This document shows positions 1 to 11,700 of a DNA stretch of 64,000 nt, in pieces. A program made the position numbers and the translations under genes. The stretch lies in the NCBI GenBank assembly GCA_022432975.1, contig CM039512.1:39371936-39435935 (forward strand), written 5' to 3'. The notes under the pieces are model-generated. The model made no database searches. It saw only the letters and a program-made list of their open reading frames with translations, and was not told where the DNA came from. The stretch comes from Begonia masoniana. Its lineage: Eukaryota > Streptophyta > Magnoliopsida > Cucurbitales > Begoniaceae. Numbering within the stretch: position 1 is the stretch's first letter; each line of letters begins with the position of its first letter.

Positions 1-1601
1 AAGGTTTTAACTTGAAGTGATGAGAACGATGTGTATTGATGACCTAATAACCCTCATGGACGAGTAATTATGACTTGGTAAAGCATTTGAAGAAGTATAA
101 AAAACTTCACTTCAATCGATTTGTTCCAAAAGAATTGAACGTATCAAGCAAATGAGGTTCACTGTTACATGACTTGTGGTTAGAACATAAGTTATCCTTT
201 TCACCTTCAATATTTTAACTTAAAGTGATGAGAACGATGTGTATTGAGGGGCAAATAACCCTCATGGAGTAGTAATTAAGACTTGGTAAAGCGTTTGAAG
301 AAGTATAAGAAACTTCACTTCAATCGATTTGTTCCAAAAGAACTAAACGTGTCAAACAAATGTGATTCACTGTTGCATGACTTGTAGTTAGAACCTAAGT
401 TATCAATTTCACCTTCAAGGATTTAACTTGAAGTGATGAGAACGACGTGTATTGAGGATCCAATAACCCTCATGGATGACTAAGTAAGATTTAGTAATGT
501 GTTTGAAGAAGTATAAGAAACTTCACCTCAATCGACTTGATCCAAAAGAACTAAACGTATCAAGAAAATGAGATTCACTGTTACATGACTTGTGGTTAGA
601 ACCTATGTTATCCATTTCACTTTCAAGGTTTTAACTTTAAGTGGTGAGAATGACCTGTATTGAGTACCTAATAACCCTCATGGATGCGTATTAAAGACTT
701 AGTAATGCGTTTGAAGAAGTATAAGAAACTTCACTTCAATCTATTTGTTACAAAAGAACTGAACTTATCAAGCAAATGAGGCTCACTATTACTTGACTTG
801 TGGTTAGAACCTAAGTTATCCATTTCACCTTCAATGTTTTAACTTGAAGTGGTGAGAATGACCTGTATTGAGTACCTAATAACCTTCATGGACGCGTAAT
901 TTAGACTTAGTAAAGCGTTTGAAGAAGTATAAGAAACTGCACTTCAATCCATTTGTTCCTAAAAAAATTAACATATCAAGCAAATGTGGTTCACAGTTAC
1001 ATGACTTGTGGTTAGAACCTAAGTTATCCATTTCACCTTAAAGATTTTAACTTGAAGTTATGAGAATGACGTGTATTGAGGACCCAATAACCCTCATGTA
1101 TGAGTAATTAAGACTTGGTAAAGCATTTGGAGAAGTATAAGAAACTTCACTTCAATCGATTTGTTCCAAAAGAACTAAACGTATCAATCAAATGTGGTTC
1201 ACTGTTGCATGACTTGTGGTTAGAACCTAAGTTATCAATTTCACCTTCAGGGATTTAACTTGAAGTGATGAGAATGACGTGTATTGAGGATCCAGTAACC
1301 CTCATGGTTGCGTCCTTAATATTTAGTAATGCATTTTAAGAAGTATAAGAAATTTCACTTCAATCCATTTGTTCCTTAAAAACTTAACGTATCAAGCAAA
1401 TGAGGTTCACTGTTACATGACTTGTGGTTAGAACCTAAGTTATCCATTTCACCTTAAAGGTTTTAACTTGAAGTGATGAGAACGACGTGTATTGAGGACC
1501 CAATAACCCTCATGGACGAGTAATTTAGAGTTGATAATGCGTTTGAAGAAGTATAAGAAACTTCACTTAAATCGATTTGTTTAAAAAGAACTGAACGTAT
1601 T
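1..1601. repeat. 208-bp satellite array, segment A
   Basis: Tandem copies of the monomer that fills most of the window, about 7.7 copies here. Recognisable blocks recur about every 208 bases, such as TTAACTTGAAGTGATGAG, AATAACCCTCATGG and AATCGATTTGTTCC. Copies are diverged from each other and belong mostly to the left-arm class (GACGAGTAATTAAGACTTGG), mixed with some of another class. The array is cut at 1601 by a solo LTR and resumes in phase at 3971. No gene is seen. Confidence 0.95.
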
Positions 1602-1970
1602 TGTAACAACCCCAGTAGGTCCGAGACCAAACCATGACTCTTTTCGATTTATCCATATATGCTTACTAATTTTATTTAAGTTATACTCCTTTATATATAT
1701 TTTTTTTAAAACATAACTTGGCTCAAGACATCACTCAGCAATGAAATACATTACACATCTGTTGGCGAGCAGTGCAAAATGCTTCAGCCGATGAGCCGGA
1801 ACTTCAACTCTTAAACTGCATCTACCGGTAGAGAAATAAACTCACATCTGCCGATCATAAAATGACATAACTCATTACTCATTCACTTGCTCCTGCCGAT
1901 CACTAAACGACAAGCACAGAATTCGCTTCTGCCGGTAGTGAAAATCTACATCATCCGGTATTGAAACACA

Positions 1971-2170
1971 CTACATCTGCCGATCGCTAGACGATAAAAC
2001 AACACTTATATCATCCGGTATTTGAAACATACTACATCTTCCGATCGCTGGACGACAAAACAACACTTATATCTTCCGGTACTTGAAACACACTACATCT
2101 ACCGATCGCTAGACGACAAAACAACTCTTATATCATCTGGTATTTGAAACATACTACATCTACCGATAGA
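1971..2170. repeat. 61-bp tandem repeat with short palindromes inside solo LTR
   Basis: The block CTACATCT recurs at 1971, 2032, 2093 and 2154, a period of 61 bp and about three copies. Each copy carries CCGATCGCTAGACGA and CCGGTA motifs. Flanking sequence has further short palindromes such as ACCGGT and an inverted pair CCGATAG/CTATCGG near 2206-2226. The position, a few hundred bases from the inferred 3' end of the LTR, matches that of the palindrome blocks in the other LTR family. Confidence 0.75.
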
Positions 2171-3257
2171 CATGTGTCATTCACATGTTTATTTAATACA
2201 TCTTCCGATAGAAATAATCTATCGGTGGATGCAAACTCTTAACATCTTCTTATAAGGAACATCTATCGGTGGATGCAAGCATACACAGGCTTCAAACCAC
2301 ATTGACTCAATACTCATATGAATGAAAATCAGAGACTCATCCAAAAATTCTTACAACGGAAGACTTAGTTAAAATAACTATTTCCATATCCTTATAATCA
2401 TCCCCAGATTCAGTAGTTAAACCAGATAGTTTCAAAAGCTCAATGTTAAAATATAATATCGTCCTACTTATACTTCCATATTCATAATCATCACTAAAAT
2501 CGTAAGAGCATTAACCAGGGGGGGTTCTTGTTCGCCATCCAGCCACAGAATTGCTCCCTGAACACCTTCCAGCAACCAAACTTAGACATCTTCATTAGCT
2601 TTGAGATCCTCACCTAAAAACTCATCACCTACATCATGAGGTTTTAACTATAAGCCTAATGCTTTGTAAGGAATGCAAACTAACATGTATTCATGAATGT
2701 ACAGCTGAGAGAAAACATGTTCATGATCATTTATCATTCTTGTTTTTGTTCATCATTTTCATCATATGGATTAAGAAAGGATTTGTGTCGTAAAATGGGG
2801 GTTGACAGTGATTTTGATCATATTCCCTTCGAGGTCGTATTCATGGTCCCTCTTTGGACTGTGGCATGCGTCAACCTGCCCCCAACCCTCACTTAATCAT
2901 GTTGTTTGAGATCGTTTTCATATTCATTCTCATATCTTGTTAATGGGGAAAACATGCTCATAAATCATTTTCATATGCTTGAGGAGTAAATCATGATGCA
3001 TGACATGAATGCTCTTAAATCATCAGACTATGGAAATTACCATACTAGACAGTTAACTTCATAGACTCTAACAGAACATCACATAACATAGTTCTCAAAT
3101 ATCCGTAAATCATCCAAATACAAACCATCTTACTAACTTAAAACAAACACCAACATAAGTAACAGAAAATAACTTAAATAACTTCTAATCATCGTATCAG
3201 TTTCTACCTAGCTTCCTTATGAAGTAGGGCCCTAATGCCCGGGAATCCTTCACATTC

Positions 3258-3263
3258 ACTTAC
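3258..3263 (-). promoter_or_regulatory. Candidate 5' splice site in solo LTR
   Basis: On the minus strand the sequence reads CCAGGTAAGTG, a full-consensus plant splice donor (AG|GTAAGT). It lies about 550 bp downstream of the TATA-like box in the inferred direction of transcription. A similar donor occurs in all chromovirus LTRs of the window. Function is inferred; no transcript evidence is available. Confidence 0.35.
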
Positions 3264-3810
3264 CTGGTTTTCCTTACCAACTTGAGCTCTTTTCCTTCAG
3301 ACTTCTTCACCTAAAATATTACATTGTAGTAGTTAAAATAAAAATCCTAATAATCTAAACTCAAAACTAGTAAAGTCCTAACCAAGGAAGATTCCTAAAG
3401 ATCTAACTTATCTCATTCAGATATTTTATTAAACACCTTGTACGCATAGAAATCCTAGTTTATCAGTAAGGGAAATCGGATCCTCTAACTACCCGAGCTC
3501 AGCCAACATTCATAATTCCTACTTATTATCATCAAAATCATAAATACTGCGTTAATAGCTAATAATACTCCGATTCTATTCATTATAGGCAAACCCGAAT
3601 CTCAACATCTAACTCAAACCAACACCTAAATGGATACTCAACAACTGCATTGTCGAAGCCTTACCTAATAAGTTGAGTATCGGCAAGAAGGATGACGAGT
3701 CGTTCGTTGATGAAAGGGCCACTGGCTGAGAGAGAGCTCTAGAAGAAACGAGAATCGTTGGGAGAATATCGGCTACAGTGAGGTTTTAGTAAGGTTTAAG
3801 GTTTCCATTT

Positions 3811-3820
3811 TCTATTTATA
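3811..3820 (-). promoter_or_regulatory. TATA-like box of solo LTR
   Basis: Minus strand reads TATAAATAGA, about 150 bp from the right LTR end. It is a plausible core promoter for an LTR transcribed leftward. The call rests on the motif alone. Confidence 0.4.
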
Positions 3821-5319
3821 TTAATAAGATCCTTCCTAATTACAATTTTGCAACCCAAAAATTAGAAATCAAATAAACTTTAGTATTAAAATTAAATTCC
3901 AGTATTAATAATAAAGGTGACAGTTAATTCCGTTAAGAAAATCAACTAGCAGAGATTGTCGGGTGTTACAGTATTAAGCAAATGAGGTTCACTGTTACAT
4001 TACTTGTAGTTAGAACCTAAGTTATCCATTTCACCTTCAAGGTTTGAACTTGAAGTTATGAGAACAACGTGTATTGAGGACCAAATAACCTTCATGGATG
4101 AGAAATTAAGACTTGGTAAAGCGTTCGAAGAACTATAAGAAACTTCACATCAATCGATTTGTTCCAAAAGAACTAAACGTATCAAGCAAATGTGGTTCAC
4201 TGTTGTATGACTTGTGGTTAGAACCTAAGTTATCAATTTCACCTTCAAGGATTTAACTTGAAGTGATGAGAACGACGTGTATGGAGGATCCAATAACCCT
4301 CATGGATGCGTAATTAAGAATTAGTAATGCGTTTGAAGAAGTATAAGAAACTTCATTTCAATCGATTTGTTCCAAAAGAACTGAACGTATCAAGCAAATG
4401 AGGTTCACTGTTCATGACTTGTGGTTACAATCAAAGTTTACCATTTCACCTTCAAGGTTTTAACTTGAAGTGATGAGAACGACGTGTATTGAGGACCAAA
4501 TAACCCTCATGGACGAGTAATTAAGACTGGGTAAAGTTTTTGAAGAAGTATAAGAAACTTCACTTCAATAAATTTGTTCCAAAAGAACTAAACGTATCAA
4601 ACAAATGTGGTTCACTGTTGCATGACTTGTGGTTAGAACCTAAGTTATCAATTTCACTTTCAAGGATTTAACTTGATGTGATGAGAACGACGTATATTGA
4701 GGATCCAATAACCCTCATGGACGAGTAATTAAGACTTGGTAATGCGTTTGAAGAAGTATAATAAACTTCACTTCAATCGATTTGTTCCTACAGAACTGAA
4801 CGTATCAAGCAAATGAGGTCACTGTTACGTGACTTGTGGTTAGAACCTAAGTTATATATTTCACCTTAAAGGTTTTAACTTTAAGTGTTGAGAACGACCT
4901 GTATTGAGGACCCAATAACCCTCATGGACGAGTAATTAAGAGTTGGTAATGCGTTTGAAGAAGTATAAGAAACTTCACTTCAATCGATTTGTTTAAAAAG
5001 AACTGAACGTATTAAGCAAATGAGGTTCACTGTTACATGACTTTTGGTTAGAAACTAAGTTATCCATTTCCCCTTCAAGGTTTTAACTTGAAGTGATGAT
5101 AACGACGTGTATTGAGGACCAAAGAACCATCATGGACGAGTATTTAAGACTTGGTAAAGCGTTTGAAAAAGTATAAGAAACTTCACTTCAATCGATTTGT
5201 TCCAAAAGAACTAAACGTATCAAGCAAATGTGGTTCACTGTTGCATGACTTGTGGTTAGAACCTAAGTTATCAATTTAACCTTCAAGGATTTAACTTGAC
5301 GTGATGAGAACGACGTGTA

Positions 5320-7420
5320 TTGAGGATCCAACAACCCTCATGGATGCGTAAATAAAATTTAGTAATGCGTTTGAAGAAGTATAAGAAACTTTACATCAAT
5401 CGATTTGTTCCAAAAGAACTAAACGTATCAAGCAAATGAGCTTCACTGTTACATGACTTGTGGTTAGAACCAAAGTTATCCATTTCACCTTCAAGGTTTT
5501 AACTTGAAGTGATGAGAACGATGTGTGTTGAGGACCCAATAACCCTCATGGACGAGTAATTAAGACTTGGTAATGCGTTTGATGATGTATAAGAAACTTC
5601 ACTTCAATAGATTTGTTCCAAAAGAACTGAACGTATCAAGCAAATGAGGTTCACTATTATTGACTTGTGGTTAGAAACTAAGTTATCCATTTCACCTTAA
5701 AGGTTTTAACTTGAAGTGATGAGAACGACGTGATATTGAGGACCAATAACCCTCATGACGAGTAATTAAGACTTGGTAATGCGTTTGAAGAAGTATAAGA
5801 AACTTCACTACAATCGATTTGTTCAAAAGAACTGAACGTATCAAGCAAATGAGGTCACTGTTACATGACTTGTGGTTAGAACCTAAGTTAATCATTTCAC
5901 CTTCAAGGTTTAACTTGAAGTGATGAGAACGACGTGTATTGAGGACCAAATAACCCTCATGGACGAGTAATTAAGACTTAGTAATGCGTTTGAAGAAGTA
6001 TAAGAAACTTCAATTCAATCAATTTGTTCTAAAAGAACTAAACGTATAAAGCAAATGAGGTTCACTGTTGGCATGACTTGTGTTAGAACCTAAGTTAAAA
6101 CCATTTCACCTTCAAGGTTTTAACTTGAAGTGATGAGAACGACATGTATTGAGGACCAAATAACCCTCATTGACGAGTATTAAGACTTGGTAAAGCGTTC
6201 GAAGAAGTATAAGAAACTTCACTTTACTCGATTTGTTCCAAAAGAACTGAATGTATCAAGCAAAATGAGTTCACTGTTACATGACTTTTGTTAGAACCTA
6301 AGTTTAACCATTTCACCTTCAAGGTTTTAACCTGAAGTGATGAGAACGATTGTTATTGAGGACCAAATAACCCTCATGGATGCGTAAATAAAATTTAGTA
6401 ATGCGTTTGAAGAAGTATAAGAACTTACATCAATCGAGTTGTTCCAAAAGAACTAACGTTATTCCAAGCAAATGAGCTTCACTGTTACATGACTTGTGGT
6501 TAGAACCAAAGTTTTAATCCATTTCACCTTCAAGGTTTTGTTTAACTTGAAGTGATGAGAACGATGTGTGTTGAGGACCCACTAACCCTCTATGACGATA
6601 ACTTAAGACTTGGTAATGCTTTGGTTTGCTGATGTATAAGAACTCACTTCCATAGATTTGTTCCAAAAGAACTGAACGTATCAAGCAAATGAGGTCCACT
6701 ATTAATGACTTGTGAGTTAGGAACTAAGTTATCCCTTTCCACCTTAAGGTTTTTAACTTGACGTGATGAGAACGACGTGAATTGATGGACCCAATTCACC
6801 CTCATGAACGAGCATTAAGACTTGGCAATGCGTTTGAAGAAGTACAAGAAACTTCACTACAATCAATTTGTTTAAAAAGAACTGAACGTATTATGCAAAT
6901 GAGTTTTATTGTTACATGACTTGTGGTTAGAACCTAAGTTAATCATTTCACCTTCAAGGTTTTAACTTGAAGTGATGAGAACGACGTGTATTGAGGACCA
7001 AATAACCCTCATGGACGAGTAATTAAGACTTAGTAATGCGTTTGAAGAAGTATAAGAAACTTCAATTCAATCAATTTGTTCTAAAAGAACTAAACGTATA
7101 AAGCAAATGAGGTTCACTGTTGCATGACTTGTGGTTAGAACCTAAGTTAACCATTTCACCTTCAAGGTTTTAACTTGAAGTGATGAGAACGACATGTATT
7201 GAGGACCAAATAACCCTCATTGACGAGTAATTAAGACTTGGTAAAGCGTTCGAAGAAGTATAAGAAACTTCACTTTACTCGATTTGTTCCAAAAGAACTG
7301 AATGTATCAAGCAAATGAAGTTCACTGTTACATGACTTTTGGTTAGAACCTAAGTTAACCATTTCACCTTCAAGGTTTTAACCTGAAGTGATGAGAACGA
7401 TGTGTATTGAGGACCAAATA
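5320..7420. repeat. Higher-order repeat of about 1.05 kb (five monomers), two copies
   Basis: Variant combinations recur about 1050 bases apart. GACATGTATTGAGGACC occurs at 6141 and 7191, and the block with AAATTTAGTAATGCG after GATGCGTAAATAA occurs near 5343 and 6379. The spacing fits five 208-bp monomers. The middle stretch (6060-6760) carries the same variants but with many extra single-base indels. Boundaries are approximate. Confidence 0.65.
6060..6760. other. Indel-rich satellite patch (possible low-quality consensus)
   Basis: Compared with its near-duplicate around 7100-7450, this stretch has many one- to three-base insertions and deletions, such as GTTGGCATGAC, GTTAAAACCATTTC and GTTTTGTTTAACTTG, while sharing the same diagnostic substitutions. 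That pattern fits sequencing or assembly error better than old sequence decay. Confidence 0.5.
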
Positions 7421-8739
7421 ACCCTCATGGACGAGTAATTAAGACTTCGTAAAGCGTTCGAAGAAGTATAAGAAAGTTCACTTCGATCGTTTTTTCCAAA
7501 AGAACTGAAAGTATCAAGCAAATGAGGTGAAATGTTGCATGACTTGTTGTTAGAACCTAAGTTATCAATTTCACCTTTAAGGATTTAACTTGAAGTGCTG
7601 AGAACGACGTGTAATGAGGATCCAATAACCCTCATGGATGCGTAATTAAGATTTAGTAATGCGTTTGAAGAAGTATGAGAAACTTCACTTCAATCGATTT
7701 GTTCCAAAAGAACTGAACGTATCAAGCAAATGAGGTTCACTGTTACATGACTTGTGGTTAGAACCAAAGTTGTCCATTTCACCTACAAGGTTTTAACTTG
7801 AAATGATGAGAACGATGTGTATTGAGGACCCAATAACCCTCATGGACGAGTAATTAAAACTTGGTAATGCGTTTGATGATGTATAAGAAACTTCACTTCA
7901 ATAGATTAGTTCCAAAAGTACTTAACGTATCAAGCATATGAGGTTAACTATTATATGATTGTGGTTAGAGCCTAAGTTATCCATTTCACCTTAAAGGTTT
8001 TAACTTGAAGTGTTGAGAATGACGTGTATTGGGGACCAAAGAACCCTCATGGACGAGTATTTAAGACTTGGTAAAGTGTTTGAAGAAGTATAAGAAACTT
8101 CACTTCAATCGATTTGTTCCAAAAGAACTAAACGTATCAAGTAAATGTTGTTCACTGTTGCATGACTTGTGGTTAGAACCTAAGTTATCAATTTCACCTT
8201 CAAGGATTTTACTTGAAGTGATGAGAACGACGTGTAATGAGGATCCAATAACCCTCATGGATGCGTAATTAAGATTTAGTAATGCGTTTGAAGAAGTATA
8301 AGAAACTTCACTTCAATCGATTTGTTCCAAAGAACTGAACGTATCAAGCAAATGAGGTTCACTGTTACATAACTTGTGGTAAGAACCAAAGTTATCCATT
8401 TTACCTTCAAGGTTTTTACTTGAAATGATGAGAATGATGTGTATTGAGGACCCAATAACCCTCATGAACGAGAAATTAAGACTTGGTAATGCGTTTGAAG
8501 AAGTATAAGAAACTTCACTACAATCAATTTGTTTAAAAAGAACTGAACGTATTAAGTAAATGAGGTTCACTGTTACATGACTTGTGGTTAGAACCTAAGT
8601 TATCCATTTCACCTTAAAGGTTTTAACTTGAAGTGATGAGAATGACGTGTATTGAGGACCAAATAACCCTCATGGACGAGTAATTAAGACTTGGTAATGC
8701 GTTTGAAGAAGTATAAGAAACTTCATTTCAAACGATTTG

Positions 8740-11700
8740 TTCCAAAAGAACAGAACGTATCAAGCAAATGAGGTTCACTGTTACGTGACTTATTGTTAGA
8801 ACCAAAATTATCTATTTCACCTTAAAGGTTTTAACTTTAAGTGTTGAGAACGACGTGTATTGAGGACCCAATAACCCTCATGGGCGAGTAATTAAGAGTT
8901 GGTAATGCGTTTGAAGAAGTATAAGAAACTTCACTTCAATCGAATTGTTTAACAAGAACTGAACATATTAAGCAAATGAGGTTCACTATTACATGAATTG
9001 TGGTTAGAACCTGAGTTATTCATTTCACCTTTACGGATTTAACTTGAAGTGATGATAAAGACGTGTATTGAGGACCAAAGAACCCTCATGGACGAGTATT
9101 TAAGACTTGGTAAAGCGTTTAAAGAAGTGTAAGAAACTTCAATTCAATCGATTTGTTCCCAAAGAACTAAACGTATCAAGCAAATGTTGTTCACTGTTGC
9201 ATGACTTGTGGTTAGAACCTAAGTTATCAATTTAACCTTCAAGGATTTAACTTGAAGTGATGAGAACGACGTGTATTGAGGATCCAATAACCCTCATGGA
9301 TGCGTAATTAAGATTTAGTAATGCGTTTGAAGAAGTATAAGAAACTTTCACTCAATCGATTTCATTCCAAAAGAACTGAACATATCAAGCAAATGAGCTT
9401 CACTGTTACATGACTTGTGGTTAGAACCAAGTTATCCATTTCACCTTCAAGGTTTTAACTTGAAGTGATGAGAACGATGTGTGTTGAGGACCCAATAACC
9501 CTCATGGACGAGTAATTAAGACTTGGTAATGCGTTTGATGATGTATAAGAAACTTCACTTCAATAGATTTGTTCCAAAAGAACTGAACGTATCAAGCAAA
9601 TGAGGTTCACTATTATTGACTTGTGGTTAGAAACTAAGTTATCCATTTCACCTTAAAGGTTTTAACTTGAAGTGATGAGAACGACGTGAATTGAGGACCC
9701 AATAACCCTCATGAACGAGCAATTAAGACTTGGCAATGCGTTTGAAGAAGTACAAGAAACTTCACTACAATCAATTTGTTTAAAAAGAACTGAACGTATT
9801 ATGCAAATGAGTTTTATTGTTACATGACTTGTGGTTAGAACCTAAGTTAATCATTTCACCTTCAAGGTTTTAACTTGAAGTGATGAGAACGACGTGTATT
9901 GAGGACCCAATAACCCTCATGGAAGAGTAATAAGAGTTGGTAATGCGTTTGAAGAAGTATAATAAACTTGACTTAAATCGATTTGTTTAAAAAGAACTGA
10001 ACGTATTAAGCAAATGAGGTTCACTGTTACAGGACTTGTGGTTAGAACCAAAGTTATCCATTCACCTTCAAGGTTTTAACTTGAATTGCTGAGAACGATG
10101 TGTATTGAGGACCGAATAACCCCATGGACGAGTAATTAAGACTTGGTAATGAGTTTTAAGAAGTAAAGAAAGTTCACTTCAATCGATTTGTTCCAAAAGA
10201 ACTGAAAGTATCAAGCAAATGAGGTTCACTGTTACAGGACTTGTTGTTAGAACCTATGTTATCCATTTCACCTTAAAGGTTTTAACTTGAAGTGATTAGA
10301 ACGACGTGAATTGAAGACCCATTAACCCTCATGGAGGAGTAATTAAGACATGGTAATGCGTTTGAAGAAGTATAAGAAACTTCACTACAATCGATTTGTT
10401 TAAAAAGAACTGAACATATTAAGCAAATGAGGTTCACTGTTACATGACTTGTGATTAGAACCTAAGTTATCTATTTCACTTTCAAGGTTTTAACTTGAAG
10501 TGATGAGAACGACGTGTATTGAGGACCAAATAACCCTCATGGACGAGTAATTAAGACTTGGTAATGCATTTGAAGAAGTATAAGAAACTTCACTTTAATC
10601 GATTTGTTCAAAAGAACTGAACGTATCAAGCAAATGAGGTTCACTGTTACATGACTTGTGGTTAGAACCTAAGTTATATATTTCACCTTCAAGGTTTTAA
10701 CTTTATGTTTTGAGAACGACGAGTATTGAGGACCAAATAACCCTCATGGACGAGTATTCAATCGATTTGTTTAAAAAGAACTGAACGTATTAAGCAAATG
10801 AGGTTCACTGTTACAGGACTTGTGGTTAGAACCTAAGTTATCCATTTCACCTTCAAGGATTTAACTTGAAGTGATGAGAACGACGTGTATTGAGGACCAA
10901 AGAACCCTCCTGGACGAGTATTTAAGACTTGGTAATGCGTTTGAAGAAGTGTAAGAAACTTCACTTCAATCGATTTGTTCCAAAAGAACTAAACGTATCA
11001 AGCAAATGTGGTTCACTGTTGCATGACTTGTGGTTAGAACCTAAGTTATCCATTTCACCTTCAAGGATTTAACTTGAAGTGATGAGAACGACGTGTATTG
11101 AGGACCCAATAACCCTCATGGACGAGTAATTAAGACTTGGTAATGCGTTTGAAGAAGTATAAGAAACTTCACTTCAATCGATTTGTTCCAAAAGAACTGA
11201 ACGTATCAAGCAAATGAGGTTCACTGTTACATGACTTGTGGTTAGAACCTAAGTTATCCATTTCACCTTCAAGGTTTTAACTTTTAGTGGTGAGAAAGAC
11301 CTATATTGAGTACCTAATAACCTTCATGGACGAGTAATTAAGACTTGGTAATGCATTTGAAGAAGTATAAGAAACTACACTTCAATCGATTTGTTCCAAA
11401 AGAACAGAACGTATCAAGCAAATGAGGTTCACTGTTACGTGACTTATTGTTAGAACCAAATATCTATTCACCTTACAGGTTTTAACTTTAAGTGTTGAGA
11501 ACGACGTGTATTGAGGACCCAATAACCCTCATGGGCGAGTAATTAAGAGTTGGTAATGCGTTTGAAGAAGTATAAGAAACTTCACTTCAATCGAATTGTT
11601 TAACAAGAACTGAACATATTAAGCAAATGAGGTTCACTATTACATGAATTGTGGTTAGAACCTGAGTTATTCATTTCACCTTTACGGATTTAACTTGAAG

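Larger units (their letters stand above)
1602..3970 (-). mobile_element. Solo LTR of a Gypsy-like retrotransposon (family 1)
   Basis: A 2369-bp non-satellite block that begins TGTAACAACCCC and ends GGGTGTTACA, so it has TG...CA ends with short terminal inverted repeats. It is flanked by a perfect 5-bp target duplication, GTATT, at 1597-1601 and 3971-3975. Satellite sequence continues in phase on the other side. No primer site, polypurine tract or protein domain is present, so this is a solo LTR left by LTR-LTR recombination. A TATA-like box near the right end on the minus strand and similarity of the terminal bases to the other LTRs suggest - orientation. It has little other resemblance to the chromovirus LTRs in this window. 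Short ORFs inside it look spurious. Confidence 0.85.

Noticed and set aside
2693..2896. A 67-codon ORF in the first solo LTR
   Set aside because: It lies on the strand opposite to the inferred LTR transcription, has no recognisable domain, and is short enough to be chance.
5692..8570. Many 60-90-codon ORFs in the satellite
   Set aside because: Similar chance frames recur in other monomers, are broken by frequent indels, and have no conserved start context.
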